This document shows, one piece after another, positions 44,936 to 55,762 of a stretch of DNA of 64,000 nucleotides. This DNA comes from Humulus lupulus (taxonomy: Eukaryota > Streptophyta > Magnoliopsida > Rosales > Cannabaceae), in the NCBI RefSeq assembly GCF_963169125.1, contig NC_084802.1, positions 14,260,896 through 14,324,895 of the forward strand, read 5' to 3'. Under the pieces are notes generated by a model, which was not told the DNA's origin, searched no databases, and saw only the letters and a list, made by a program, of their open reading frames with translations. A program made the translations under genes and the position numbers. Numbering within the stretch: position 1 is the first letter of the stretch; each line of letters begins with the position of its first letter.

Positions 44936-46879
44936 TGTAGAGTCCAAGAACTTTACTTAGCTAGTTAGATAGTAGTAGCAATAGTAATAGTTGTAGTATT
45001 TTTATGACTATGGATTTTGGTTTAGACCGGGATTTAGTTGGACACTCGTAGTAACACTTGTAGATTTTCTAAGTTTAACATATAGTTTAAGAATATTAAT
45101 TTTAACCTAAGGTTTGATTAATATGACTGATATTGATGGTGATATTTATTATATTATAAGGTTTAGATAAACCCAATAAGATAGTAACACTTGTCTTGTG
45201 TATGTTTAATGATAATTAAGTATTTTTGAGGAATAATTTTATTAAGATCAATATTTGAATATCCTAGGGTCTCCCAGCAGCTTTTAAATCGTTAGAGGAC
45301 ATAGTCAAGGCTGTTTACTCAATTCAAATTAGGCTGAAAATGTGCAATTTCGTGTATAATATTTCAGTGTATGCCGATATATCGCAGCACTAGGGGGCGA
45401 TATATCGCCATACAAGGATACGAAAAACACGTAACTTCGCACGGCCACCTCGACGAGCCTCGGGCATATTAGCCCAGGCGATATATCGCCTACTAGGGTC
45501 GATATATCGGCTCATTTGAATGATTTTTGAATTTTTTTAAAATCGAGCTCATTTTAATCTTTAACATCTTGATAAGTCCAGCATCTTTCTGACCCAGTCT
45601 TCAGCCTCTGCTGAACGATAATTCAAATATTTTTCAATTAAAAAGCCATTATTTTATTAAAGTTAAATGAAGATCTTTTCATTCTTGAACTCTATAAATA
45701 GGACCTAGTACCCAGCCATTTATTCATTCATCAAGCTAAGTTCAGAGTCTGCAAGCTGCTAGGTTATTTTAAGAGTGATAAACACTTGGGTTGGGGTTAT
45801 AAGCTTTATCCTTATAAGCTTAATAAACACTCGGGAAGTAAGGTTTATAGTATATTTCAGGTTCGAGGTGTAGTTCGGTTATAGAAGCATTCGAAGTATT
45901 CATTATTCTAGTTCATTTATGTGTTATTAGTATAGTTTTCTACTCAAAATCCTAACTCTATTCTTTATTCTTGGTTAGGAAATCTAAGATCTTGAACGTA
46001 AGGTTCTTGGTAAGTATCTTTTCGATGGTATAGTTTTTTCATTCTTTTCATCCCTTTTTCTTCAGTATACTCACCCTTCTTTGATGATTTTTAGGAGTGT
46101 TCCAAAGTCCCAATTCTGTTCTCATATCCCGGTATTTTTGGTAAGGAAAATAGGATAGGATTCTATATGTTATATGTTATATGTTATCTTATGATTTATG
46201 TGTTATGAAATGTTATATTATGTATGTTGGTAGGCTTGGGCATATGACTTGTATACTAACAAGCCCCAATAAAATTATGGGCATATGACTTGCTTAGCTA
46301 GCAAGCCCCACAAATCTAATGGGCATATGACTTGTTTAGTTTAGAAGCCCCAAGTAGTAATGGCCATTATAAGTATATATGACATATGATTATGATACAC
46401 TTATCGTATATGTTTATGGTATGTTTTTAGAATATGATATGAATTTTATGTATATGATTTATGTTGTTAGATTTTCCTTGCTGGGCATTAGGCTCATTCC
46501 TTTATGTTTATATGTGCAGGAAAATAGCTATGGTGGCAGAAATGTTCTTGGCAGCTTGGGGTTGTGTATTGAGGCAGGATGGAATCGGTGGATTGAGCGT
46601 TCGATTCGAGGCTGAAGTCTCTTCTTAGTCTTTTAAAAATTATGCTTTATATGTATTTTCCGCACTTTATTTTGTATTCCATTTATTTAAAGTTATGTTA
46701 TGTATTTATTTTAAAAACAATGGGATCCCATATCCTACTTTAAATTTTATGTAGTTTAACATTTGTCTTACAAGTTTTAATGAAGTTATGATTATTTCAA
46801 TAGTGAGTTTTATTAAAGATTAGTGTCTATGTATAGTAGTCATTAATGGTCCAAAGTCTAGAGTAGTTGGGTCATTACA
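44936..46879 (+). repeat. Family A 5' LTR (1944 bp)
   Basis: TGTAGAGTCCAAGAAC...GGGTCATTACA, very like the LTR at 724, including the tandem GGGCATATGACTTG...AAGCCCC units (about 46240-46360), palindromes CGATATATCG and GGCGATATATCGCC (45477-45490), and the TATA box. It is followed at once by a primer-binding site, which makes it a 5' LTR. The matching 3' LTR is absent. Confidence 0.92.
45693..45700 (+). promoter_or_regulatory. TATA box of family A 5' LTR
   Basis: TATAAATA within CTCTATAAATAGGACCTAG. Confidence 0.65.
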
Positions 46880-46881
46880 GT

Positions 46882-46893
46882 TGGTATCAGAGC
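46882..46893 (+). promoter_or_regulatory. Primer-binding site (initiator tRNA-Met type)
   Basis: TGGTATCAGAGC, two bases after the LTR end. This is the standard complement to the 3' end of plant initiator tRNA-Met used to prime minus-strand synthesis in gypsy and copia elements. It is the only intact one seen in the window. Confidence 0.92.
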
Positions 46894-47031
46894 AACGTTT
46901 CATTCGCATGAAGTTCTCCTCGATACATACACTCAAAGCTCCGAATCTGACCGCCAAGTAAGTATTTAAGTTATAGTTATCATGCTTATATGTATAGCTA
47001 ACGATTTTAGCATTTATATTTTTAGTTAAGA

Positions 47032-47472
47032 ATGAACGGAGCATTAACTTATGAGGATATCTGAGCCATTAAGGCTTTAAAGAGAATAAGAGAACCAAGA
47101 TACATCATAGGAACACTAGAGAGAATCACTCAGAGATTGCTTTTGTTCCACAGAGAAATAGGTCACCTTCAAGAGTCTAAGCAGATCATGATGAAAGCAA
47201 CAGAACAATACGTTTTAGCAATTAGACTATTTAGAGATTTTCATCCCGTAATTGCAGCGTTAGAGGAAATATGGGAAACAATGGATGATGAAGATGAACT
47301 ACCAGTAGCAATGCGATATTACTTTCTCTTAATTAGGTTCACTTCAAAATCAGAATTTCAGTTTACAAATGAGCAAAAGCATAGGATTTTTACGAAACTT
47401 CCTCAAGGACATTTTGAGGCACATGATAATGAATACTATGAAGAGTTAGATGATGATATGCTAGATGAATGA
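47032..47472 (+). pseudogene. Unrecognised leader-region ORF of the family A element
   Basis: From ATG 47032 (AAGAATGAACGG) the frame runs 147 codons to TGA at 47470-47472 with one internal stop (TGA at 47062-47064); from ATG 47137 it is open for 111 codons. The peptide is Leu/Glu/Ile-rich with probable helices (ALKRIREPRYIIGTLERITQ, LEEIWETMDDEDELPVAMRY) and an acidic end (YYEELDDDMLDE). It does not look like a gypsy gag: no zinc knuckle and no typical gag core. An intron-like segment, GTAAGTATTT...TTTTTAG, precedes it (about 46959-47025). It may be an additional ORF before gag or a divergent gag N-terminus. The element is cut off about 65 bp later at its junction with B sequence. Confidence 0.5.
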
Positions 47473-47537
47473 TCAGATGTAGAAGATCCTGATTTTTAGA
47501 CTAGTTAATTTCATTGTTTGTTTTATTTACTGTTTGT

Positions 47538-47755
47538 TTTATGCCCTTATAATACACAATTACGCCCTCAACGAGCCAAATGACCAAAATGCCCTTATAA
47601 TTAAAATACACCCATATGCATGCATTCACCATCATATAATAATATAATTCACATAAACATGCATATAATCATTTAATAACATAATAAATCAATTATGGCC
47701 CTCCCGACCTCCTAATCAAGACCCTCAACCTTATTAAGAAATTTTGGGCATTACA
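47538..47755 (-). repeat. Family B 3' LTR, first 218 bp
   Basis: Collinear with about 8520-8740 of the full B LTR; its TG end on the minus strand is at 47755. Together with 39555-39821 and 43391-44935 it makes up the 3' LTR, but about 570 bp are missing at the junction with the family A fragment, so a deletion removed the end of the A element together with part of the LTR. Confidence 0.8.
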
Positions 47756-48178
47756 ACTATCCCCTCCTTACCGAAATTTCGTCATCGAAATTTATCTATA
47801 CAGCCCGGAATAAGAATTCCGCACAACTAATTCCATTTTCCCAGGTCATTCTCTTTACCTCACTGTTTTTGCTACATACCTTGATTCATGGTACACAAAC
47901 CTTATTCCTTCTGTTACAATCTGAACTGGCTATTCCTTACCGGAATACTTAACCTTAACCTTCAGATTCTTATGACTCAACTCATGAGTTCCTTTCAACC
48001 CATGTCCACTGCATGGAAGTACATAACACACTGTATACAATTGACAGTGCCAAAGATAAGGCTGATCCAAAGTCAACCTAACCAGTCCTATCCAAGACTC
48101 AACTGCCAAGATAGTCTAGGGCTTAGCTTGCCCTTATCTCTTCACCCATTTCCATGGTGATACTTTCAGTAATATACA
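47756..48178 (-). pseudogene. Family B pol 3' end, polypurine tract
   Basis: Minus strand, just before the LTR: TTTCGATGACGAAATTTCGG then GTAAGGAGGGGATAG, a polypurine tract. Upstream a decayed integrase tail can be traced (a TWEN-like chromodomain remnant near 47840). The rest is too damaged to follow. CACTA #2 inserted at 48179. Confidence 0.7.
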
Positions 48179-48489
48179 CACTACAACAAAAAAGGAAATT
48201 TGCGTCAGTTTATAACTGCCCCAATTGAGTTTTTGCGTCAGTTTGATATGTGACGCAATTTCCCATGATGCAAACCAGAGTAGCATTTGCGTCAGTTGGG
48301 CACTGTCACAAATCTGGTATTTGTGGCAGTGCCCCACTGATGCAAATGCCTGGAGTTTGTGTCAATGGGGCACTGTCACAAATCTAGCTTTTGTGGCAGT
48401 GCCCCACTCACGCAAACTCCAGGCATTTGCATCAGTGGGGCACTGCCACAAATATCTCGTTTGTGGCAGTGCCCCACTGACGCAAATTC

Positions 48490-48690
48490 CAGGCCTTTGT
48501 CCTCTGGACCTGCGGCCACAGAACACTCTTCCTGCGGTCGCAGGATTGCTCTACTTTCGCCCAGATCTCTGATCCTGCGGCCGCAACATGCTCTTCCTGC
48601 GGTCGCAGGATTTCACCCATTTTTCCCAACTCTCTGGTCCTGCGGCCGCAGAAGGTGATTCCTGCTGTCGCAGGATTGCTCTAGAAACCA
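48490..48690. repeat. CCTGCGGCCGCAGG tandem inverted repeats in CACTA #2
   Basis: Three units of 60-80 bp, each with CTGCGGCCGCAGA followed by TTCCTGCGGTCGCAGGATT. Each word is palindromic and the two within a unit can also pair. They extend the left subterminal region. Confidence 0.85.
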
Positions 48691-49062
48691 CACTTTCATC
48701 AACAAAAAAAAAATTCGTCTTCTTTTTTTCTTTATTTTTTTCTTCTCCCCCAACTGACACAAATGTTAAAAACGAGTATTTTTTGCGTTAGTTGGGAACT
48801 GTCACATAAAGTATTAACCAGGGAAATTGCAAATGTTTATGCCAATTTCCCTAGCCTATTCTGATTAAAAAAACAGCAGCAGAAATAGAAAAACAACTGT
48901 ATAAATTTTTTAAACATTTATCTAAAGTTAACTTTTCTGTTCAAATTTACAAAAGTAATTCAGATTTCAATGTTAATCTATGTATATAGGGAGACTTGTG
49001 TTCTAAATCTCTAAGTATTAAACCTCATTTAACTAAAATTTCCTCACCAACTTGCTCATTTG

Positions 49063-49522
49063 CTAAGCAAGACACGCCAAAACTAATTCAGCCCACTCAT
49101 CTCGTACCTCGTTGATTTCGTTAGCCAAATATGGTGCCGTACTCGTAAACTAATTAGAAAATATTAAAAATAACAAGTTAGAAATCATCCAAATAAAATC
49201 ATGAACGATAGATTAAATTAAAATTAAAAGGTAAAACAATACCTCATTTTTCAAGTAGGCCTTTGGTCTAGGCTGTGAAATCAACTCTCTAGCAAACTTC
49301 ATAATGTAAAAGCCACACTCGGTTGGCCCAGTTTGGTTTCGACACTATTACAACATAGTTATACAAATTTAAGTATTATATTTAGCAAGTGATTATAATA
49401 AAAATATGCCAAAAACTTTAATACGATAAGTAATATAGTTTACTTACCTTAGGAACACAAACTTTAAGATTGATTGACTCTTTTTGTCTTCGGTGAGTAT
49501 CATATAGATCCAATGCCCTGCA
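49063..49522 (-). pseudogene. Ulp1/C48-type cysteine protease C-terminus, three spliced exons
   Basis: Minus-strand exons at about 49517-49449, 49344-49243 and 49149-49063, each with AG acceptor, GT donor and matching phase. They give ALDLYDTHRRQKESINLKVC, then QTGPTECGFYIMKFARELI, then STAPYLANEINEVRDEWAEL and a TAG stop. The TECGFYIMKF block is the active-site Cys region of SUMO-protease-like (C48) domains often carried by plant CACTA and MULE elements. Catalytic His and Asp should be in upstream exons, which I could not define; a piece near 49760-49800 (YFVDNFVGEIKLW) may be one. The part seen contains no stop. Proteolytic function is inferred only. Confidence 0.72.
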
Positions 49523-50646
49523 CAAAATTGGGCAGCATTTCCCCTATTTCTATCATATTTCCGAAAATTTAAATAAACCTATATTCATCACATATATACA
49601 ACAAATCAAGTAATCAATCAAACATGCACAATTACAGCCTTATATCACCGCAGCACACAGTCCCAGATCATATCTCCACTGTTTTATAATTCGTAGATGC
49701 TACTAAGTTCAATATATTAATTATACATTAAGGTTTAAAATATTACCTCTAATATAAAATCCTCCAAAGCTTGATCTCACCAACAAAGTTGTCAACAAAA
49801 TACCTACTCAAATATAACAATATACAAAAAAATAATAAAAAAATTAACAAAATATAAAGAAAAATATCATAAAGCTATATTGTAACTAAATAAACAATAA
49901 AATGCTTAAAGAAAACAAATAATTTGTTATATGTACTCATTTGTTTACTTAAACCCGAAATATTTTTTTTTTTTTTAAATTTAACAACTCACATAAATAA
50001 TAATCGACTATAATTAAAATATAACTTTTTAATATATAACTTAAAATATAACTTAAAAAACAAACAATTTTAATATATACATATTTAACCAATTAAACCG
50101 AAAATTTAAAAATAATTTTAAAAAGTTAACAAAATATAAACAAAAATTTACTAATAATAATCAAACTAAACAATTAATAAAATGAAACTTATACAAAATA
50201 TATACATTAATTTATATATATACTCATTTACATAGTAAATTCGAAATTTAATTAAATTTAAAAAAAAAGTTAATAAAACTATCTAAAAATTAAAAATCCG
50301 AAATATAGTCAATTTAAAAAAAAAAAATTCACAAAAATTATATTTAAATCATAAAAATTAATAAAATTACACTTACTTGTGCTAATTGAGCAATGTGGGT
50401 TCTTGATGTAGAAAACCCCAAAAATCCAATAAAGATTATGGGTTTTCAAACTATAATCTACAAAAAACAAAATCTATACAAAAAAATCCAAAAAAACTAT
50501 ATATAAGTTTCATAAACATATATAAATCATTATTTTAACATTAAAATTGAAAAAAAAATGGCTAAAAACGTACCTAAATGTGGAGAACCTCGGTTGGGCG
50601 CCGCTGGTTTGGGAAGAAAACGCTCCCTGAAACGATATGAGTGAAT

Positions 50647-50676
50647 GGGGCTCGGCTGGGACGAAGAGGGTTTTAA
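50647..50676 (-). promoter_or_regulatory. CACTA #2 core-promoter-like segment
   Basis: On the minus strand TATTAAAACCCTCTTCG followed by CCCAGCCGAGCCCC, matching the arrangement at the same end of CACTA #1 and #3. Confidence 0.35.
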
Positions 50677-50912
50677 TACAGGAGACCCAGTTGCGTCAGT
50701 GGGCCACTGACGCCGTTAACGGCCCGTTTGCGCCAGTACCCCACTGACGCAAACAGTCCCATTAAACAACGTCAGTGTAAGTTATGACGCAATTGGGCCC
50801 TCATTGGTGGCAGTGTCCAACTGCCACAAATGCTAATTCTTGCTCAACAATGTCAGTCAACTGCGTTGACTGACGCGTTTGATTGACACAATTTCCCATT
50901 TTTGTAGTAGTG

Positions 50913-52892
50913 ACATTCTTCTACTTGTAACTCCATGTTCCTGCATTTCAATTCAGTAATACTTTTCCATTTATTCTGAGAAGTGAGCATTCACGCTCTA
51001 ATCTCTAACAATCTCAATGGTCTCCTGAACCACCTCAAGATCCAGATATATATTAACTCATTCATCTTATAAGATATTCTTCCAATAATAATTGGATAAC
51101 CCTCTCTCTCTGATTTACCATCAGTCTGAGAGTAATAAATTGCACTGAATCCCATCTATATATTCATTGCCTTCTTAACCCCTCCAGGACCTGGAAGTAA
51201 CAATAGAGTCTTCATCTGGTAAGATAGACCTTAAATTCCATGAAGGCGCTCTATCTCTCTCACATAGAGATCTGAATTCTGATCAGCTGTGTTATTCATT
51301 CCTGTTGATAAATAAACTTACTTAAAACACTGGTCCACAATGACCCAATCCAAATCACACTAACCCCATAACTTGGGCAACCCCACCGCGAAATCCATCA
51401 CGATGCTTTCCTTATTTCAATTATAAAATACTCAAAGCCTGCAATGGCCTTGCTAATTCCTGATACTCTGTCATAACCTGCTGACAGGTTAAGAACTTTA
51501 TCACGCATTCCATGGTGCTACTCTTCATCTCAGGTCACCACATAGAAACTTCCAAACTCTAATACACTGCAGGAAGCTTGAATAAAGAGACTAGGAGAAT
51601 AACACGAGATTCATCCGGAATCTCTCAATTAATCCCAATGCCCATCGGATTCCAAATTCGATCTCTATATCATGATAAACCCATATCTGACACTGCTTAA
51701 TCCTTAGCTATTCCAGCTAAGACATTCTCCTCAATATTCCTATCTGCAGTTCACTCAATCATCTTTCCTTTTGATCTTCTTTGAGATAATAATCTCACCC
51801 ATAAAACTGGCCACCTCGCCCACCAGAAACTTTACTCCAGTTCTGGTCAGAATCTTTTAATTAACACGTTGCATAGGCAATCACTTTTCTCTGTTACTGA
51901 GTGTTATAACAACCTCCAAACTGATTCTGATCTGCAAGAAGACTCAGAATTTAATTCCCAAGGCACCTTAAATATCTTTACCACCCAAGGACACTCCTGC
52001 CCCTAAGGCATTCCTTGACCTTGGCAGATCTTCGCAGAGAAAACACCACAATACCATCGTCCAAAACGATCACAATTCCCATTCAAATAAACCTTTGAAT
52101 GCTTTATTCATCTGAATCAACAAAACAACTCAACATTAGTTACCATCTTAAATAACTCAGCACTTCCAGTGCCCTTATCTGATATAACAGCAGACTTCTG
52201 CATACTTCCCTTCCTGATCTCTAGCTGGTACTAACCAGATCCAAGATTCACCTTAGAGAATACCATCTTACTTACTAACTGAGCCTTTAATTCTTACAAC
52301 GCTGCTAAGCCATTCAAAACAGTGCCCTAAAACCTGAATCCATCCCCGACACCAATCCAATCACCATACTATCTCTTCATATAAAAGAAACCCTAGCAAA
52401 CCTCCTGGAAACACATCCAGAATTCATAGACTAATCAAGTCTGTCTTGACTCCCCTGGCACAATCTAAGTGGTATCCGCCACACTAGCTAAGAGTTCTAT
52501 GCATCACCCTGCAATAAAACTCTAGCTCTCACTACAGATGTCATATACATATTAAATCCAAGCACGGTGCCAACTGTCACAAGGCTTCCCACTCTCAAGC
52601 TCAAGGGTTACTATCCTTTCCTTACAATTTAGCATTGCCCCACACTTGGCTAACCAATCCATACTCTGGATTATACCAAAGTCAGTCATAACCAACTTTA
52701 TCAAAACCACCAATGAGCCCTTTTCAATATAACCTAACTCATTAAGACCATTGATGAGTCCTTTCCACAATAATTCACCTGATCTCCAACTCATCACTCA
52801 AGTTACCAGTAAAGTATCACACTCCCATCACAACATAAACATGTGATCTTATATCAACTCTATGCTTCTATATATGCAACAAATAAAGAACA
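50913..52892 (-). pseudogene. Family B gypsy pol remnant (protease, RT, RNase H, integrase)
   Basis: On the minus strand: protease (52552-52797: TDFGIIQSMDWLAKCGAMLNC, the retropepsin-like block after the active site); RT (about 52150-52300: FSKVNLGSG stop YQLEIRKG, and a decayed active site VLDDGIVVFS near 52060); RNase H (about 51880: KVIAYATC stop LKDS); integrase (51040-51480: readable only by switching frames, e.g. ERLHGI and DGKSERE). Every domain has stops and small indels, so this is the oldest-looking coding region in the window. Order and motifs fit a chromovirus-type gypsy. Confidence 0.82.
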
Positions 52893-53839
52893 ACATGACA
52901 CCTTCAGCCAGCAACTGCCCAGAAAACTCTTCCTTCGATTCTACCATTTCCAACCCAAACCAAAAGCTTCCAAACATCAAATTAAGTCCCAAATGAACCC
53001 AAATACCACCTCCACATGCCCTAGGCACCACAACCCCAAGAACCCTAGCCAAAACTCCAATCAATTCCCAACTTTCCAACTCAAAAACCAGCTGAAACTT
53101 AACTTGGAAAATAGAGCAAAAGCAAGAGTTCTAATGGCTAAAAACTCACCTTAATCTCAGCAACACACCCTCTTCAATGGTGGAGCATAATCCTAGCTTA
53201 TCCCAGCTTGGTTCCTTGGCTTGAAAATTCAAGGAGAAATGGAGGAGAAAACCATCGGGAGAGGAGGAAAATGGGACTCTATTTTTGGTAAGCTTCTACA
53301 GCCTTAATGGCTGATATAAATCTTCAAGGGTGAAAAGACCTAAATGCCCTCAAGTCTAAAATAAAGCCTTAATAGCCACCAAGGGCAAAACCGTCCTTTC
53401 GCACCTATTTTGTTAATCATAATTAACAACCTCCACTTCCTGCTATTCTCAATATTCTCAATTACCAATAAATCCATATCCCATTACCTTTTAATTCCCG
53501 GTAATGCTCTAATCATTAAAATCACCTCGAGACTCACCCCGAGCCCCGAACTTAAACCTGTTATGACCAGCCGAAAGGCTCGAACAAACCCACATATAAT
53601 GTGGTACCATTCATAACTCACCCACATGCATGAAAATACACAATTACGCCCTCAACAGGCCAAATTACCAAAATTCCCTTATAATTAAAATACACCCATA
53701 TGCATGCATTTACCATCATATAATAATATAATTCACATAAACATGCATATAATCGTTTAATAACATAATAAATCAATTATGGCCCTCCCGGCCTCCTAAT
53801 CAAGGTCCTCAACCTTATTAGGAAATTTGGGGCATTACA
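52893..53839 (-). repeat. Family B 5' LTR, truncated (947 bp)
   Basis: Starts (minus strand) TGTAATGCCCC at 53839 and follows the B LTR to about CAGTTGCTGGCTGAAG at 52893, where it passes abruptly into protease-region DNA. Roughly 1.6 kb of LTR plus primer site and gag are gone. It supplies the LTR part missing from the 3' LTR. An open stretch at 52843-53154 on the plus strand is LTR sequence, not a gene. Confidence 0.82.
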
Positions 53840-54401
53840 TAGATGGTTTCTCACATGTCATAATGGTCATTATTAGTATAGTCTTATATGGAATATGTTA
53901 TAATATGTTTATAGTATATGTTATAATATGTTTATAGTATATGTTATAATATATTTTTAGTACATGTTATGAAATGTTTTTAGCTTATGTTATGATATGA
54001 TTTTTTTGTGTATGTTTATGTTGTTAGTTTTTCCTTGTTGGGCATTAGGCTTACTCCTTTTCTTTTAGTATGATGCAGGAAAATAGGTGCAAAGGCAGAA
54101 GGATTCATGGAAGCTTGGTGTGTGTATGGAGGTGAATGGAGTGGATGGGCTGAGTGTCGATTCGAGGACAGCGTTTTTTTTAGTCACTTTAAATTACGTT
54201 TTTATGTAATTAGCTTTGTAAACAATTTTATTTGAAGTTATGTTTTATTTTAAAACAATGAGCTCATTTATGTATTACAAATATTGTTTCTTTAAAGTTT
54301 TCAATAAAGTTATGGATTTTCTTATGTATGTTCTTTTCAAAGTTATAGTTATGTCTAGTAGGTTTAATGACCTAAGTCTCATAGGTAGTTGGGTCGTTAC
54401 A

Positions 54402-54860
54402 TTTTCTCTCTCATCACTTAATATATCATCATTTTCTCTCTCATCATGTTTTCTGTCTCGCCATTTCCTCTCTTATCACTTTCTCTCTATTTACTTCTCT
54501 TTCTTCACTTTCTTTCCATCACATTCTCTCTCGTTTTTTCTTACATAAATTTCTCTCTTCTCAATTTCTATTTTTCAAATTTTTTCTCCTTACTTTCTCA
54601 CTCTTATTTTTCATCATTTTTTCTTTCAAATTATTTTATCTCATTATTTATTACAAACTCTTAAAAGATTTTTCTCTTTGTAAATATATTTGTTAATTTT
54701 TTATTTAAGATTTTAAAAAAATAAAACTAAAAAAATGTTTTTAGAAAACATTAACCAAACACCTTTTGTTTTTTGAAAACTACAAAATCTATTTTCTGTT
54801 CTCATTTATGAGAACAAAACTTTGAAAACAAAAAATAGAAAACAATGCCAAACATGCCCT
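54402..54860. repeat. Pyrimidine repeat, right half, and MITE-like right terminus
   Basis: TTTTCTCTCTCATCACT-type repeats to about 54660, then GTTTTTAGAAAACATTAACC and the terminal inverted repeat ending CATGCCCT. Confidence 0.65.
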
Positions 54861-55740
54861 AATATTTTTAAATCAATTGTGATTGTGTCAATTTTGTAGT
54901 ATGTAATAACAAAATAAACCAATCTCTAATTCTAGTAAACGAAATGAGATTTGCAAATGATATTTGAGTTAAATTTTAAATCTTGAAAAAAAAAATTCTA
55001 AAAGAAAAAAATGTCATAATAAGTTTTCTCAGTTGTTATTTTGTCGATTTTGTGGTACAAAATATTAAAGAATAAGCTTCATCAAAACTTAGTGAAGTAA
55101 TTTAAATAGCAATAAAAACTAAAAAAAATTAAATTGACCCATTAAAAATTAAAAAGAAATTTATAAGAATAAGGAGAAAGAGAAAGAGAAAGAGAAGATG
55201 CAAGGCAAGAAAGAACAAAGTACTACTAGCAAGGATCTCTCCCTAGAATGTTTTTGTCATATTTAGTAGGAGTTTTTCTACTATAAATCCAAATAAATAG
55301 AAGGGATATTTACAACATAAATAACTTTTTTGCTTGACTAGTTGTACTTAAATGTTTATGTAAAAAATTTGGCAAAAAAAATATCTACCGTCACTTTTTT
55401 GGTGTGAATGTTGATTCTTGGAGGTCTGAAATCAACATTTAAGTACAACAAATCAAACTAGTTATTTATACCAAAATTTCCATAAATAAAATTACAAATA
55501 TCATGTATTTCAATTTTTTAAAAAAGAATACTGTTCTTTTAAAATTTCAATTCTCACATAACTCAAAATTAATGAAGAAAACAAAAAAAAAGTCACTCCA
55601 TGCTACCTCCTCATTTTAGAATCATCTACAAAATTTAAATGTGTAAACTACCAAGGGAAGTCTACATATAGAAAGATATTTTGTTGTGAGAGTATGAAAA
55701 AAATTGTGATCCATTAAAGAAAGATAGGACCACGAAAATG
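54861..55740. other. AT-rich unclassified DNA
   Basis: Nothing coding. Contains a short GAGAAAGAGAAAGAGAAAG tract (55167-55198). Confidence 0.4.
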
Positions 55741-55754
55741 GACTTGTCATTATC

Positions 55755-55762
55755 TATAAATA
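55755..55762 (+). promoter_or_regulatory. Possible TATA box of an unassigned transcription unit
   Basis: TATAAATA in CTATAAATAGGGACACAT, followed by a (TA)n run. It is not part of any LTR I recognise. Downstream there is no ORF longer than a few codons (ATGGCTTTGCAGGAGTGA). Confidence 0.3.

Larger units (their letters stand above)
48179..50912 (-). mobile_element. CACTA #2, 2.7 kb, TSD ACA
   Basis: Termini CACTACAACAAAAAAGG (48179) and CCCATTTTTGTAGTAGTG (ending 50912), with 3-bp duplication ACA on both sides (48176-48178 and 50913-50915). The left end (48195-48490) has alternating sense/antisense copies of TTTGCGTCAGTGGGGCACTG; the right end (50690-50900) has the same words. The interior carries a spliced C48-protease C-terminus (minus strand, 49063-49520) and AT-rich DNA, but no transposase that I can see. 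A non-autonomous derivative, inserted into the integrase-downstream part of the B element. Confidence 0.9.
39555..53839 (-). mobile_element. Family B Ty3/gypsy element, degenerate, with nested insertions; TSD TAGAA/TAGAT
   Basis: Ends TGTAATGGCCC (39555) and GGCATTACA (53839) match the two ends of the full B LTR at 6141-8740. The flanks TAGAA (39550-39554) and TAGAT (53840-53844) are a 5-bp duplication with one difference. Minus-strand order: truncated 5' LTR (52893-53839); decayed protease, RT, RNase H and integrase (50913-52892); chromodomain-like tail and polypurine tract (47756-48178); 3' LTR (47755 down to 39555). Inserted into it are an internally deleted family A copy (39822-43385), a family A LTR with partial interior (44936 to about 47537) and CACTA #2 (48179-50912). 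The 5' LTR interior end, primer site and gag are deleted. Confidence 0.85.
38214..54401 (+). mobile_element. Family A-related (A3) solo LTR split by the family B element, TSD TTTTC
   Basis: The LTR begins TGTAGAGTCCCAGAATG at 38214, runs to 39554, resumes at 53840 and ends GGGTCGTTACA at 54401; spliced length is about 1.9 kb. The perfect duplication TTTTC flanks it (38209-38213 and 54402-54406) within the pyrimidine repeat. It holds a TATA box (38932-38939), the palindrome GGCGATATATCGCC (38727-38740) and, near the break, two tandem units of about 65 bp ending ATATTAGACAGGGGACGTAGA. The break lies in the second unit. Confidence 0.88.
37719..54860. mobile_element. hAT/MITE-like non-autonomous element, split by nested insertions
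   Basis: Left end AGGGTGTTTGACTCC and right end, in reverse complement, AGGGCATGTTTGGCATTG form an imperfect terminal inverted repeat. Both are followed inwards by GTTTTCAAAAA and a second GTGTTTGG word. Between them, once the inserts are removed, lie about 960 bp of pyrimidine-rich TCTCTCATCAC repeats. No coding sequence. I could not find a clear target duplication (flanks TTACTAAG and AATATTTT), so the superfamily is uncertain. It is the outermost layer of the nest. Confidence 0.55.

Noticed and set aside
46879..46893. Possible tRNA-Met gene fragment
   Set aside because: It is the 12-base primer-binding complement only; no cloverleaf around it.
48225..48791. Overlapping frames on both strands
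   Set aside because: Products of palindromic subterminal repeats of CACTA #2.
52843..53154. 103-codon frame
   Set aside because: Family B LTR sequence; collinear with 44820-44935, not conserved as protein.
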